Assembly: GCA_900545525.1 (NCBI GenBank)
Contig: UQZX01000026.1
Coordinates: 1 to 37,505, forward strand
DNA from: an uncultured Prevotella sp.
Lineage (GTDB): Bacteria > Bacteroidota > Bacteroidia > Bacteroidales > Bacteroidaceae
Direction of reading: 5' to 3'
DNA length: 37,505 bases
Under the pieces are notes generated by a model that did not search any database, was not told the origin of the DNA, and saw only the letters and a program-made list of their open reading frames with translations. Shown in pieces: positions 8,257 through 16,233 of the stretch; the first letter of the stretch is position 1; each line of letters begins with the position of its first letter. The position numbers were made by a program, and so were the translations under genes.

Positions 8257-9438
8257 TTATTTAATGACAAATTTCTTACCATTGAAGATGTATACGCCTT
8301 TATGGACGGGTCTTGATATTTTGCTTCCTTGAATGGTATAATAATGTTTGTCGGTGATTTTGCCGATAATGGGACGGGATATTTGAGTGGTCCCTGTTTC
8401 CACATCGCTGAATAAGAATGATTGTTTGGCATTTGATGTGGCTGACTTCGGTATTTTGAGATAAGCCTTGTGGGCACTGTTCTCAAAAGGTCCTCCGCCT
8501 TCTGTTCCCCAATAAAATCCGACGGAACTTAATTCGTTTGACGAGTTGAGAGAAAGCATGTAATAAAAATAACTGTCATTATCATCAGTCGGGATGTTTT
8601 CTTTATTGTCTGTTCCGTTCAAGACATTATTGTTGTCCGTAACACCTGAAGCAACCGTTTCAAGAAAATCGAAACTTCCGTATCCGTGTAATACAACCGC
8701 TGTTCCTTTAGGAATTACATCCAGATACTTATACGTATTGCTAATCTGCAAACCGTTATTGTCATATTTGAATGTATATGCCTCCACTCCATTTGGTACA
8801 ACAAGGTTCTTGTCGCTATAATACAATGTGGAATATTTGGCTGCGCCTATTTGTAATGCTATAGGATTGTCGGCAGGGATTTTACGGAAGAGTTGTATGT
8901 TGGCTGCGGAGTTGGCTGTCTCTGCTCTGAAATCTTTTGTACTACTTTGATAGCATATAATACGTTTTGTTGATTTATTTGAGATTTTAGCAAAATTATT
9001 ATCGGCATCTCCAATGTCGATACTCCACTTATATTTATTACCTTTATTAGATTCTTCAGAATACTCAATATCTCTACTTGTCTCTGAATCGGAAAACAAA
9101 TATCCTTGTATTGTTTTAAGATAAAAGAAGCCAGCATTTTCTGTATCTTTTGTTATTTCAACTTCAAAAGGTGAAAGGTCTGTATTCACAGTTTCAATAA
9201 AAAGCAAATCTGTATTATTTTCATTTACGTTTATTGTAACTCCTTGACAAACGCTTACTTTGTTTTTTCTAACAATATTTCCCATTGAAACATTATTATA
9301 AATCCTAACGATAATAAATGTTCCACCCTCATTAACCTGATCTAAAGATGTCACCTTCTCATATATCCCTTGTGCATTTATCGGAGCTAAACAAAGAAGT
9401 TGTAGAAACAATACGATTAAATATGTGATAGTTTTCAT
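8257..9438 (-). CDS. Secreted protein with Prevotella-type C-terminal module
   Basis: 393 residues with a Sec signal peptide (MKTITYLIVLFLQLLCLAPINAQ). The middle has no domain I recognise. From about residue 195 it carries a module (AKYSTLYYSDKNLVVPNGVE, then YLDVIPKGTAVVLHGYG) that is also seen near the end of the 745-residue protein at 34870. The C-terminus HYYTIQGSKI...KGVYIFNGKKFVIK resembles the tail motif of many Prevotella surface proteins and could be a secretion or anchoring signal (inference). The small acidic peptide gene follows 7 nt later. A TAGATTTG -7 element (9482-9489, minus strand) lies about 45 bp upstream of the start, without a clear -33. Confidence 0.85.
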   Translation of the reverse strand: MKTITYLIVLFLQLLCLAPINAQGIYEKVTSLDQVNEGGTFIIVRIYNNVSMGNIVRKNKVSVCQGVTINVNENNTDLLFIETVNTDLSPFEVEITKDTENAGFFYLKTIQGYLFSDSETSRDIEYSEESNKGNKYKWSIDIGDADNNFAKISNKSTKRIICYQSSTKDFRAETANSAANIQLFRKIPADNPIALQIGAAKYSTLYYSDKNLVVPNGVEAYTFKYDNNGLQISNTYKYLDVIPKGTAVVLHGYGSFDFLETVASGVTDNNNVLNGTDNKENIPTDDNDSYFYYMLSLNSSNELSSVGFYWGTEGGGPFENSAHKAYLKIPKSATSNAKQSFLFSDVETGTTQISRPIIGKITDKHYYTIQGSKISRPVHKGVYIFNGKKFVIK

Positions 9439-9560
9439 TATACTAAATATGTTAACTGTTTATTATACGAATGTACAAAAGCAAATCTAATATGTACATA
9501 GTATAAATTTATAAATCGGTTTCCTTATTTATTTGCACTTATATTATAAAAGTTAACTGT

Positions 9561-10877
9561 TTATTCACTTATGTCTTTCAGCCACGAACATCTCCTGCCC
9601 CAGTCTTCTATGATGTCCTTGCGGAACTTGAAGATCGTGGCAGCACCTTGGTTGCCGTCATGAAACAGTTCTGTTGCCGTTCTGTCAGACCACCATTGTT
9701 TTCCTACAGTATAATCTGTGTCACGATGCTTTCCGGGAAAGGCATTGTCAATAGTTATATATCCGTTTTGTACAGGAAAGCCTTTTATCTCGGAAGTTAT
9801 GGTATACGGTTGGGTTCCCGTCTTGTATGTACTGTATCTTACCACATAATTGCCGTTGCCGAGATAATATCCGCGCCAATTCTGCTTTGCAATGTTTAAG
9901 GTTATGCACTCGTCGCCAACATTCAGCGTTTTACATTCCGGACCTTTTATGTGCCATTCTACAATGGAGTATATCTGTGCGGTGTCTTTATCTGTAGTTG
10001 TATGGTGGAACACACGCCTTGGAGTATAATTGTAACGTTCAAAACTTCCGCCCCACGATTCCTTTTCCGGATTTGCCGGGTCGCCGTCCATCATATAAAG
10101 AAGCGACGGGGTGTCTCCGAGCTTAGGCTTTCCTTGCAAATAATTGTAGAAATCGGCTCCGAGATAACCGCATCCTTTTACATAGTGGTTATAGAAACCT
10201 CCGTTCCACTGGTCCTTCTGTTTATATTTGGCAATAAAGCTGCGGTATGTGGAGTTGTTCTCTATCATCCAAATATCAGGAAAGTTTTCAATTATGTAAA
10301 CATAAGCGTTGATACCCCATTTCTTGTTTGGACCGCCAATCCAGTATATACGTATCTTATTGGCTATCTCAGGCGCATCATGCAGAGCCTGTGCGACATC
10401 ATCCAAACAGCCCCATACAAGAACATACAAAGGGCGTTGTGATTGCTTGTTGGCACAACGCACAATCCATTCCGAACCTTCTGTAGCCGTGGAATATCCT
10501 GCCAGAGGGGCAGAACCGTGTCTTCCCTGTTTTGTTATAGAGCGAAGGTACTCCGGTGACGGATAAAAAGCATTGGGAGTTTTCGACTCTTTATTATGCT
10601 TCTTCAGATTAGGCAAGTCCTGTTCGTATATGTCAATCATACGCAGTATCTCGCTTTTATTGCCGTCTCCAAAGGAAGGCGAAGAGACCAGTCCTTCGCA
10701 GTCAAACTCATTGCTGTAAAGCAGATAGTGCATCATCGACTGATTGTCGTCGGGATCTGTTCCTCCAATATCTGTACTGATAAGAATACGTGGCTTTTCA
10801 TTTACTGGCTGCTGTGCGAACAATGATAAGGGAAGTAATAATATAAAAGCAAGAAGCTTATTTTTTAACGTATTCAT
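9561..10877 (-). CDS. DUF1593 nucleoside-hydrolase-like secreted protein
   Basis: 438 residues. A signal peptide ending near LSLFAQQ is followed by a nucleoside-hydrolase-like domain starting with the metal/ribose-binding cluster STDIGGTDPDDNQS (D36, D41, D43, D44). Other marks are LYVLVWGCLDDVAQAL, YWIGGPNKKWG and a C-terminal beta region with a WRGYYLGNGNYVVRYSTYK strand. This matches the family named DUF1593 or Sde_0182-like cellulose-binding protein, predicted to hydrolyse a glycosidic or nucleoside-like bond outside the cytoplasm; the substrate is unknown. It is transcribed on its own from the promoter at 10992-11022 with a leader of about 110 nt. Sequence outside the gene on its 3' side repeats GTTAACTGTTTATT, also found at about 9450. 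Confidence 0.88.
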   Translation of the reverse strand: MNTLKNKLLAFILLLPLSLFAQQPVNEKPRILISTDIGGTDPDDNQSMMHYLLYSNEFDCEGLVSSPSFGDGNKSEILRMIDIYEQDLPNLKKHNKESKTPNAFYPSPEYLRSITKQGRHGSAPLAGYSTATEGSEWIVRCANKQSQRPLYVLVWGCLDDVAQALHDAPEIANKIRIYWIGGPNKKWGINAYVYIIENFPDIWMIENNSTYRSFIAKYKQKDQWNGGFYNHYVKGCGYLGADFYNYLQGKPKLGDTPSLLYMMDGDPANPEKESWGGSFERYNYTPRRVFHHTTTDKDTAQIYSIVEWHIKGPECKTLNVGDECITLNIAKQNWRGYYLGNGNYVVRYSTYKTGTQPYTITSEIKGFPVQNGYITIDNAFPGKHRDTDYTVGKQWWSDRTATELFHDGNQGAATIFKFRKDIIEDWGRRCSWLKDISE

Positions 10878-10909
10878 TTTATTTATATAGTTTTTTAGAT
10901 ATGGATGTT

Positions 10910-10970
10910 CCTGTTAAGTCAACAGTAGTCTTTTCATAAACATTATTGTCCCTTAGTTTTACTTAACAGG
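10910..10970 (-). promoter_or_regulatory. Inverted repeat in the DUF1593 leader
   Basis: CCTGTTAAGT (10910-10919) and ACTTAACAGG (10961-10970) form a perfect 10-bp stem across a 41-nt loop within the predicted 5' untranslated region. It could be a transcript stem-loop or a paired operator; its role is unknown. Confidence 0.45.
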
Positions 10971-10991
10971 CAATCTGTCATTATTTTCCTA

Positions 10992-11022
10992 CAAAGGTAG
11001 TAAATTAACTGATAAGTGTCAA
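10992..11022 (-). promoter_or_regulatory. Promoter of the DUF1593 gene
   Basis: On the minus strand TTG (11020-11022) is followed after 20 nt by TACCTTTG (10992-10999), a full match to the Bacteroidetes consensus. The start is predicted near 10986. Confidence 0.7.
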
Positions 11023-11125
11023 TAAAAAGAGTTGTTTTATACTATTATTGTCATAATATTTGTATATAAATCTATAATTCACGTAAAAATATATCTTTAT
11101 CTTTATTCTGAAGAGAAACTTTATA

Positions 11126-11133
11126 TATCTTTG
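11126..11133 (+). promoter_or_regulatory. Probable -7 element of the DUF4419 gene
   Basis: TATCTTTG lies 33 bp before the ATG at 11166. No TTG is found 19-21 nt upstream, so the promoter is only half supported. The divergent DUF1593 promoter lies about 100 bp away. Confidence 0.45.
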
Positions 11134-11165
11134 TTTCATAAGAATCCTTAAATTTATGAAGAGTT

Positions 11166-12563
11166 ATGAAGCACATTCTTTGCTTATTATACAGTATTAT
11201 CATATTCCTGCCAATATATGCACAAGAGCCTGACACATTGTATGGAATTATAAATAAGACAGATAGGAGTATTACATTTGCCGTTGACGAGAATCTGCCA
11301 GCTCCACGGAGTGAATACCATTGGAGAACCGTTATTGGTGATAACGCTGCAAAATATCTTCTGATGGAATATAATGCAGCAAAGACTGACAGCGGTTATA
11401 TTGCTTCAAGTTTTAAGGACTGCTCTTTTAAGACAATCGGTAAGGACGTTCTTTTTCAATGTATAGTCAGGGCTTATGCGGAACACAGACCTCTTGTTCT
11501 TTCCCCTGACATGATATGGCTGAATATCTGTCAGGTTTTCAGTCATTATGCGAACGGCAACAAAGAAAAGTTGCGTGACAAGTTTGTCTTTCACGATGAC
11601 AAGATGAACCTTGTGGTGCAAACAAATAATGACCTGATGAGCGAAGATGCCGACTGGTCTGGAATAATGGATGACTTCATAAGGCAGATTGGCGAAAATA
11701 CCAAAGACAATATTGCTGAAACATTTATTGCAGACTTCAGTACAACCGGAAAGGTGGAGCGCATAGCATCCGGCATTACATTAATGGACGTCATGAAGGC
11801 TTATTTCGACTATATCGTAGTCTACATTGCCTGTGGCATACCTGAGATAACGCTGACAGGTACTCCTGACGACTGGAAGAAAGTGTTGGATAAGACTTGT
11901 TCATTGGAGAAGTATGGCATGGAGAAATGGATTGGAAGGCTGAAGCCAGTTCTCGGAGAATTTATAAAAGCATCTGAAGGCAGACCAAACCGCAGGTTTT
12001 GGAAAGACATGGTTACACTTTACCACCCGGACCAGCTGCGTGGCGGAGTATGTTCGTCGGAACGTCCCACCCTGCTTGACGGATGGTTTCTACGGCTTTT
12101 CCCTTATAATAAGGATGGTAAGCGTATCACAATGGCTAATAATCTGACCAAGATGATGCCGGAAATGGTAAGAGTGCCTTTCAAGTATATTGCCATAAAC
12201 GGTGATACGATGAAGGAAACTCAGATGGAACTGTGGTCCGGCTTTGTTGGTGTTGAGGAAGACAGCGTTACACTTGCCTTGACACCTAAAATAGGTTGGC
12301 TCGTACGTAATACCGACACAGACAATGACATATTGCAGGAAATGAAAAAGAATGGTTTCTCATTACGTATTAAAGAAGTACCATCAGTATTATCAAAACT
12401 GAAATATATAGAATATCTCAAGCTTGATTTCATCGGAAAGGTGTCTTTGCCTGAATGGATGGACAATATTAAGATTGGCACGTTCTTAATACGGGGCAAG
12501 ATGTCCGATGACGAGAAAGCACAGATAAATAAAAGATTTCCCAATATTGTAATAATGCCGTAA
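11166..12563 (+). CDS. DUF4419 domain protein, secreted
   Basis: 465 residues with a signal peptide (MKHILCLLYSIIIFLPIYAQ). The region around residues 105-130 (HRPLVLSPDMIWLNICQVFS) and the later segments VERIASGITLMDVMKAYF and GRPNRRFWKDMVTLYHPD identify the DUF4419 family, for which no activity is established. In the C-terminal part LEYLKL-like and GKVSLPEWMDNIKIG strands resemble one leucine-rich-repeat turn. It is the only plus-strand gene between the tracrRNA and 33 kb, and it ends at a strong two-way terminator. It has no partner gene beside it. Confidence 0.85.
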   Translation: MKHILCLLYSIIIFLPIYAQEPDTLYGIINKTDRSITFAVDENLPAPRSEYHWRTVIGDNAAKYLLMEYNAAKTDSGYIASSFKDCSFKTIGKDVLFQCIVRAYAEHRPLVLSPDMIWLNICQVFSHYANGNKEKLRDKFVFHDDKMNLVVQTNNDLMSEDADWSGIMDDFIRQIGENTKDNIAETFIADFSTTGKVERIASGITLMDVMKAYFDYIVVYIACGIPEITLTGTPDDWKKVLDKTCSLEKYGMEKWIGRLKPVLGEFIKASEGRPNRRFWKDMVTLYHPDQLRGGVCSSERPTLLDGWFLRLFPYNKDGKRITMANNLTKMMPEMVRVPFKYIAINGDTMKETQMELWSGFVGVEEDSVTLALTPKIGWLVRNTDTDNDILQEMKKNGFSLRIKEVPSVLSKLKYIEYLKLDFIGKVSLPEWMDNIKIGTFLIRGKMSDDEKAQINKRFPNIVIMP

Positions 12564-12652
12564 TCATGTTGTGGATTAAAACATTAACGAAATAGAAATA
12601 TACATGTTGTTCTTGTATAAGAATGGATGTTGAAATACAGGAAAAGAATAAT

Positions 12653-12693
12653 AAAAACTCTCCATTGGCTTTTCAATCCAATGGAGAGTTTTT
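12653..12693. terminator. Bidirectional terminator
   Basis: A 16-bp perfect stem (AAAAACTCTCCATTGG, 12653-12668, pairing with 12678-12693) with a 9-nt loop has flanking A and T tracts. It separates the convergent DUF4419 and acyl-CoA dehydrogenase genes and can work in both directions. Confidence 0.9.
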
Positions 12694-12713
12694 GTTGAAT
12701 GTATTATCGTGCT

Positions 12714-14444
12714 TTACGCCTCTGCGGCTGCGTTCTCCTGCGCCTTGTAGAACTCGATGTCCTCGGAACGGAAGTTCTTGATGAAGCTGTGGTGTGCGTT
12801 TACTTCTGCCTCTGCATGACGGACATACACGTTTGCACTCTTGGTGAAGAGCTCCGGTGCGCGGGTTGCGTCGTCAAGGATGAGAAGTGACATTATCACG
12901 TCGGCGGTCATCTCGTAGAGACGGCGCGCAAGGAAGTCCTGAACACACTGGTTGTTTGCCTCCTTGACGGTGTTGACGGCATCCTCGAGCTTCTCAACGA
13001 GGGCAGCAGTGCGGTCTTTGAGGGCTTGAAGCTCTGGAGCGACAGCGTTTTCAAACATCTCCTTGATAATAGAGAGGTATGTTCCGTTGGTGATGTAGCG
13101 TATTGCCGCAACAACCTGAAGCTGTGTCGTACCCTCGTAAATAGAGAAGATACGTGCGTCGCGATAGAGACGCTGGCACTTGTATTCCATGATAAAACCC
13201 GAACCGCCGTGTACTGAGATGGCATCGTAAGCGTTCTGGTTGGCATATTCGGAGTTCATGCCCTTTGCCAATGGTGTGAACGCGTCGGCAAGACGTGTAT
13301 ACTTCTTCAGCTCCTGACGCTCCTCCGGTGTCAGCTTACGGTCGCGTGCGATGTCTTCCAGACACTTGTAGATGTCTACATAGCGTGCTGTCTGATAGAG
13401 AAGCGAACGACCGGCATCAAGTTTTGCCTTCATGCGGCTGAGCATGTCATAAACGGCAGGGAAGTTGATTATCTTCTCTCCGAACTGTGCACGCTCCTTG
13501 GCGTATGCCAGTGCCTCGTTATAAGCCTCCTGCTCAACACCTACCGACTGTGCCGCGATACCGAGACGCGCACCGTTCATCAATGCCATCACATACTTGA
13601 TAAGCCCCAAACGGGTGCTTCCGCAAAGCTCTGCCTTGGCGTTCTTGTATGTAAGCTCGCAGGTTGGTGAGCCGTGGATACCGAGCTTGTGCTCGATATG
13701 ACGCACGTCAACGCCACCGTCGCGCTTGTCATAGATGAACATAGACAGTCCGCGTCCGTCGTGCGTGCCCTCTTCAGAGCGTGCAAGCACGAGGTGGATG
13801 TCAGAGTCGCCGTTGGTGATGAAACGCTTAACGCCGTTCAGACGCCAGCAGTTGTTCTCCTCATCGAATGTAGCCTTTAGCATTACGCGCTGCAAGTCCG
13901 ACCCTGCATCCGGCTCTGTAAGGTCCATAGACATTGTCTCGCCTGCACAGATACGCGGGATGTACTTCTGGCGCTGCTCTTCGCTGCCGAACTCATACAG
14001 GGTATCTATACAGCTCTGCAGGCTCCATACGTTCTGAAAACCGGCATCGGCAGCCGCGATAAGCTCACTGAGCATGGAGAACGTGGTGTTCGGCAGGTTC
14101 AGACCGCCGTAGCGGCGCGGCATACTGATGCCCCACAGACCAGCCTTGCGTGTAACGTCAAGGTTCTCGTATGTCTTTGATGCATAAATCATGCGTCCGT
14201 TCTCAAGGTGCGGACCTTCGAGGTCAACATCCTCAGAGTTGGGAGCAATGACGTTGGCACATACATCACCGGTTATTTCCAGTATCTGTTTGTAGTTCTC
14301 AATGGCGTCTTCGTAGTCAACGGGAGCGTCTGCATGTTCTGCCGCATCCACATAATTCTTTTCACGAAGGTCAACCACGCGCTTCATAAGCGGATGGCTG
14401 AGGTGGAACTCAAGTTCCGGATGGTCGCTATAATAGTTTGACAT
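12714..14444 (-). CDS. Acyl-CoA dehydrogenase
   Basis: A 576-residue FAD enzyme that forms the alpha-beta double bond of acyl-CoA and passes electrons to ETF. Marks are TEPDAGSDLQ (FAD/substrate loop, about 177-186), FITNGDSD, and the catalytic-base segment FSIYEGTTQLQ with E437. It is about 190 residues longer than classic short-chain members because of an N-terminal extension and a C-terminal helical domain, as in other large Bacteroidetes homologues. It lies downstream of etfB and etfA on the same strand, so it is probably co-transcribed, although a four-helix-bundle gene sits between etfA and this gene. The acyl chain preference cannot be read. Confidence 0.93.
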   Translation of the reverse strand: MSNYYSDHPELEFHLSHPLMKRVVDLREKNYVDAAEHADAPVDYEDAIENYKQILEITGDVCANVIAPNSEDVDLEGPHLENGRMIYASKTYENLDVTRKAGLWGISMPRRYGGLNLPNTTFSMLSELIAAADAGFQNVWSLQSCIDTLYEFGSEEQRQKYIPRICAGETMSMDLTEPDAGSDLQRVMLKATFDEENNCWRLNGVKRFITNGDSDIHLVLARSEEGTHDGRGLSMFIYDKRDGGVDVRHIEHKLGIHGSPTCELTYKNAKAELCGSTRLGLIKYVMALMNGARLGIAAQSVGVEQEAYNEALAYAKERAQFGEKIINFPAVYDMLSRMKAKLDAGRSLLYQTARYVDIYKCLEDIARDRKLTPEERQELKKYTRLADAFTPLAKGMNSEYANQNAYDAISVHGGSGFIMEYKCQRLYRDARIFSIYEGTTQLQVVAAIRYITNGTYLSIIKEMFENAVAPELQALKDRTAALVEKLEDAVNTVKEANNQCVQDFLARRLYEMTADVIMSLLILDDATRAPELFTKSANVYVRHAEAEVNAHHSFIKNFRSEDIEFYKAQENAAAEA

Positions 14445-14458
14445 TTTTCTTTCTTTTA

Positions 14459-14945
14459 TAGAAGTTAAGGAAGTTATAGAAGTTAAGGAAGTTAAAGGAC
14501 ATTACCTGATATATCCCGCTCATTTTTTATTGCTGCGTCATTTACAATTGCCTTACAATAGGAATTAAGAAATTTACTTGTCTCTTCTATGCTGTAATGC
14601 AATAACTCAAATTCATCTTGATGCAGATAGTTCAAGTCTCTTGCGAGGAGATGATAGTCTCTGCATTCTTCCAGACTACCCTGTGAGATATTAAAGAACC
14701 TGAGTTTGTCAGACTTTCCGAGTTTCTTATATCCTTCTGCTATATTTGCTTCGATAGATATTGCCGCCCTTCTGAACTGCGAAGTCAATCCGTATTTCTC
14801 TTCTTCCGGGAAATGACGGGTTATACTATATACCTGCAATACAAAAGCGTGAGCTTTTTGCCAAGCGATAATACTCTCGAAACTATAGGTCATAAAGCTA
14901 TTGTCCTCTAACTTCCTTAACTTCTCCTGACTTCTTTAACTTCTG
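14459..14945 (-). mobile_element. Candidate mobile unit: IVP gene between inverted TAACTTC repeats
   Basis: The four-helix-bundle gene is bounded by inverted repeats. AAGTTAAGGAAGTTAAAGGA at 14480-14499 (then C) is the reverse complement of 14903-14923 with one difference in 21. Extra AAGTTA words continue outside both ends. The left repeat supplies the gene's stop codon. The unit interrupts an etf-acd operon, and a decayed second unit lies between etfA and etfB. There is no transposase, so it would need help to move or may be spread by another mechanism. Confidence 0.5.
14492..14893 (-). CDS. Four-helix-bundle protein, 23S rRNA intervening-sequence (IVP) family
   Basis: A 133-residue all-helical protein. 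The pattern FESIIAWQKAHAFVLQVY, then YGLTSQFRRAAISIEANIAEGY, then FFNISQGSLEECRDY is the signature of the family first found encoded in 23S rRNA intervening sequences and related in fold to the Avd accessory proteins of diversity-generating retroelements. Its function outside rRNA is not known. The stop codon lies inside a TAACTTC repeat, and the start is preceded by GAAGTTAAGGAAGTTAGAGG. It sits between etfA and the dehydrogenase gene, where it has no evident metabolic role, so it looks inserted. A truncated paralogue is at 16011-16163. Confidence 0.92.
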   Translation of the reverse strand: MTYSFESIIAWQKAHAFVLQVYSITRHFPEEEKYGLTSQFRRAAISIEANIAEGYKKLGKSDKLRFFNISQGSLEECRDYHLLARDLNYLHQDEFELLHYSIEETSKFLNSYCKAIVNDAAIKNERDISGNVL

Positions 14946-14948
14946 TTA

Positions 14949-15971
14949 TTATTTATTATTCTGCTTATAATACTTTATCATCTTCGGTACAACCTCCTCC
15001 ACGGTACCAACGATTACATAGTCTGCAATCTTGTTGATAGGAGCATCGGGGTCGCTGTTCACAGAGATGATGATGCCCGAGTCCTGCATGCCGGCAATGT
15101 GCTGTATCTGTCCGCTGATGCCGCATGCGATGTAAACCTTGGGATGAACGGTGACACCCGTCTGTCCGATCTGACGGTCATGGTCGAGCCAGCCTGCATC
15201 TACGGCTGCACGCGAGCCGCCCACCTCGCCGTGAAGTTCCTTCGCGAGCTTGAACAGCAGGTCAAATCCTTCCTTGCTGCCAACACCGTATCCGCCGGCA
15301 ACAACAATCGGCGCACCCTTCAGATTGTGCTTTGCCTCCTCTACCTGACGGCTGAGCACCTTAACGACATAAGCCGTGTCAGACACATACTTGCCAACCT
15401 CAGGATATACCACTTCCTTGCGGCTTTCACCCTCGTAAACAGCCTTCTGCATCACGCCGGAGCGGACGGTCGCCATTTGCGGACGGTGGTCCGGATTGAC
15501 GATAGTCGCAACGATGTTTCCACCGAATGCAGGACGGATCTGATAAAGCAGGTTGTCATAGTGCTTGCCCGACTTCTTGTCATCATAGCTTCCTATTTCC
15601 AGCTGTGTGCAGTCTGCCGTAAGTCCGCTCGTAAGCGATGACGACACACGCGGACCGAGGTCGCGTCCTATAACGGTTGCTCCCATGAGACAAATCTGCG
15701 GTTTCTCCTCTTTAAAGAGGTTTACAAGTATTTCGGTATGCGGTGCCGACGTGTACGGGAACAGCCCTTCACCGTCAAACACGAACAGTTTGTCCACACC
15801 GTAGGGCAGTATCTGTTCCTCCACAACACCCTTAATACCCGTTCCGGCAACAATGGCATGCAGTTCCGCACCGAGTTCATTTGCCAGTTTGCGGCCCTTT
15901 GTGAGCAGTTCCTGAGATACTTCCTGTACCTTGGTACCCTCTATTTCACAATATACAAAAACGTTGTTCAT
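14949..15971 (-). CDS. etfA: Electron transfer flavoprotein alpha subunit
   Basis: 340 residues. The C-terminal FAD domain is clear: PIVVAGGYGVGSKEGFDLL, GGSRAAVDAGWLDHDRQIGQ, TGVTVHPKVYIACGISGQIQ, HIAGMQDSGIIISVNSDPDA. The N-terminal half is the ETF alpha/beta fold. With EtfB it forms the heterodimer that accepts electrons from the acyl-CoA dehydrogenase encoded downstream. It is separated from etfB by about 260 bp holding a dead IVP copy, and from the live IVP gene by 55 bp of repeat sequence. Confidence 0.96.
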   Translation of the reverse strand: MNNVFVYCEIEGTKVQEVSQELLTKGRKLANELGAELHAIVAGTGIKGVVEEQILPYGVDKLFVFDGEGLFPYTSAPHTEILVNLFKEEKPQICLMGATVIGRDLGPRVSSSLTSGLTADCTQLEIGSYDDKKSGKHYDNLLYQIRPAFGGNIVATIVNPDHRPQMATVRSGVMQKAVYEGESRKEVVYPEVGKYVSDTAYVVKVLSRQVEEAKHNLKGAPIVVAGGYGVGSKEGFDLLFKLAKELHGEVGGSRAAVDAGWLDHDRQIGQTGVTVHPKVYIACGISGQIQHIAGMQDSGIIISVNSDPDAPINKIADYVIVGTVEEVVPKMIKYYKQNNK

Positions 15972-16010
15972 ATTTTCTTTCTTATAGGAGTTAAATGTAG
16001 TTATGGGGAG

Positions 16011-16163
16011 TTAGTCAGCAGCCATAGAGACGGCAGCACGCTGAACCCGGGAACACAGCCCGAACCGTTCAGATTCAGGAAACGTTTTTGTTGTATGATA
16101 AACCATAACAACAAATCCGTGAGCTTTTTGCCAAACTAATATGTTCTCAAGACCCTGCGTCAT
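16011..16163 (-). pseudogene. Truncated second copy of the IVP-family gene
   Basis: The 50-codon reading frame MTQGLENILVWQKAHGFVVM... is the N-terminal third of a four-helix-bundle protein. WQKAHGFV matches WQKAHAFV, FPESERFGL matches FPEEEKYGL, and RAAVSMAAD matches RAAISIEAN of the intact gene at 14492-14893. It then stops at a TAA in decayed repeat sequence. Degenerate TAACTC/GTCCTATAAC words flank it (about 15985-16010 and 16170-16225), like the repeats around the intact copy. It lies between etfA and etfB in the same orientation. Confidence 0.85.
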
Positions 16164-16233
16164 AAACAAATGTCCTATAACTCATTATATCTTCTATCTC
16201 CTTTAACTCCTTCTATCTCCCTTTAATTAAACC

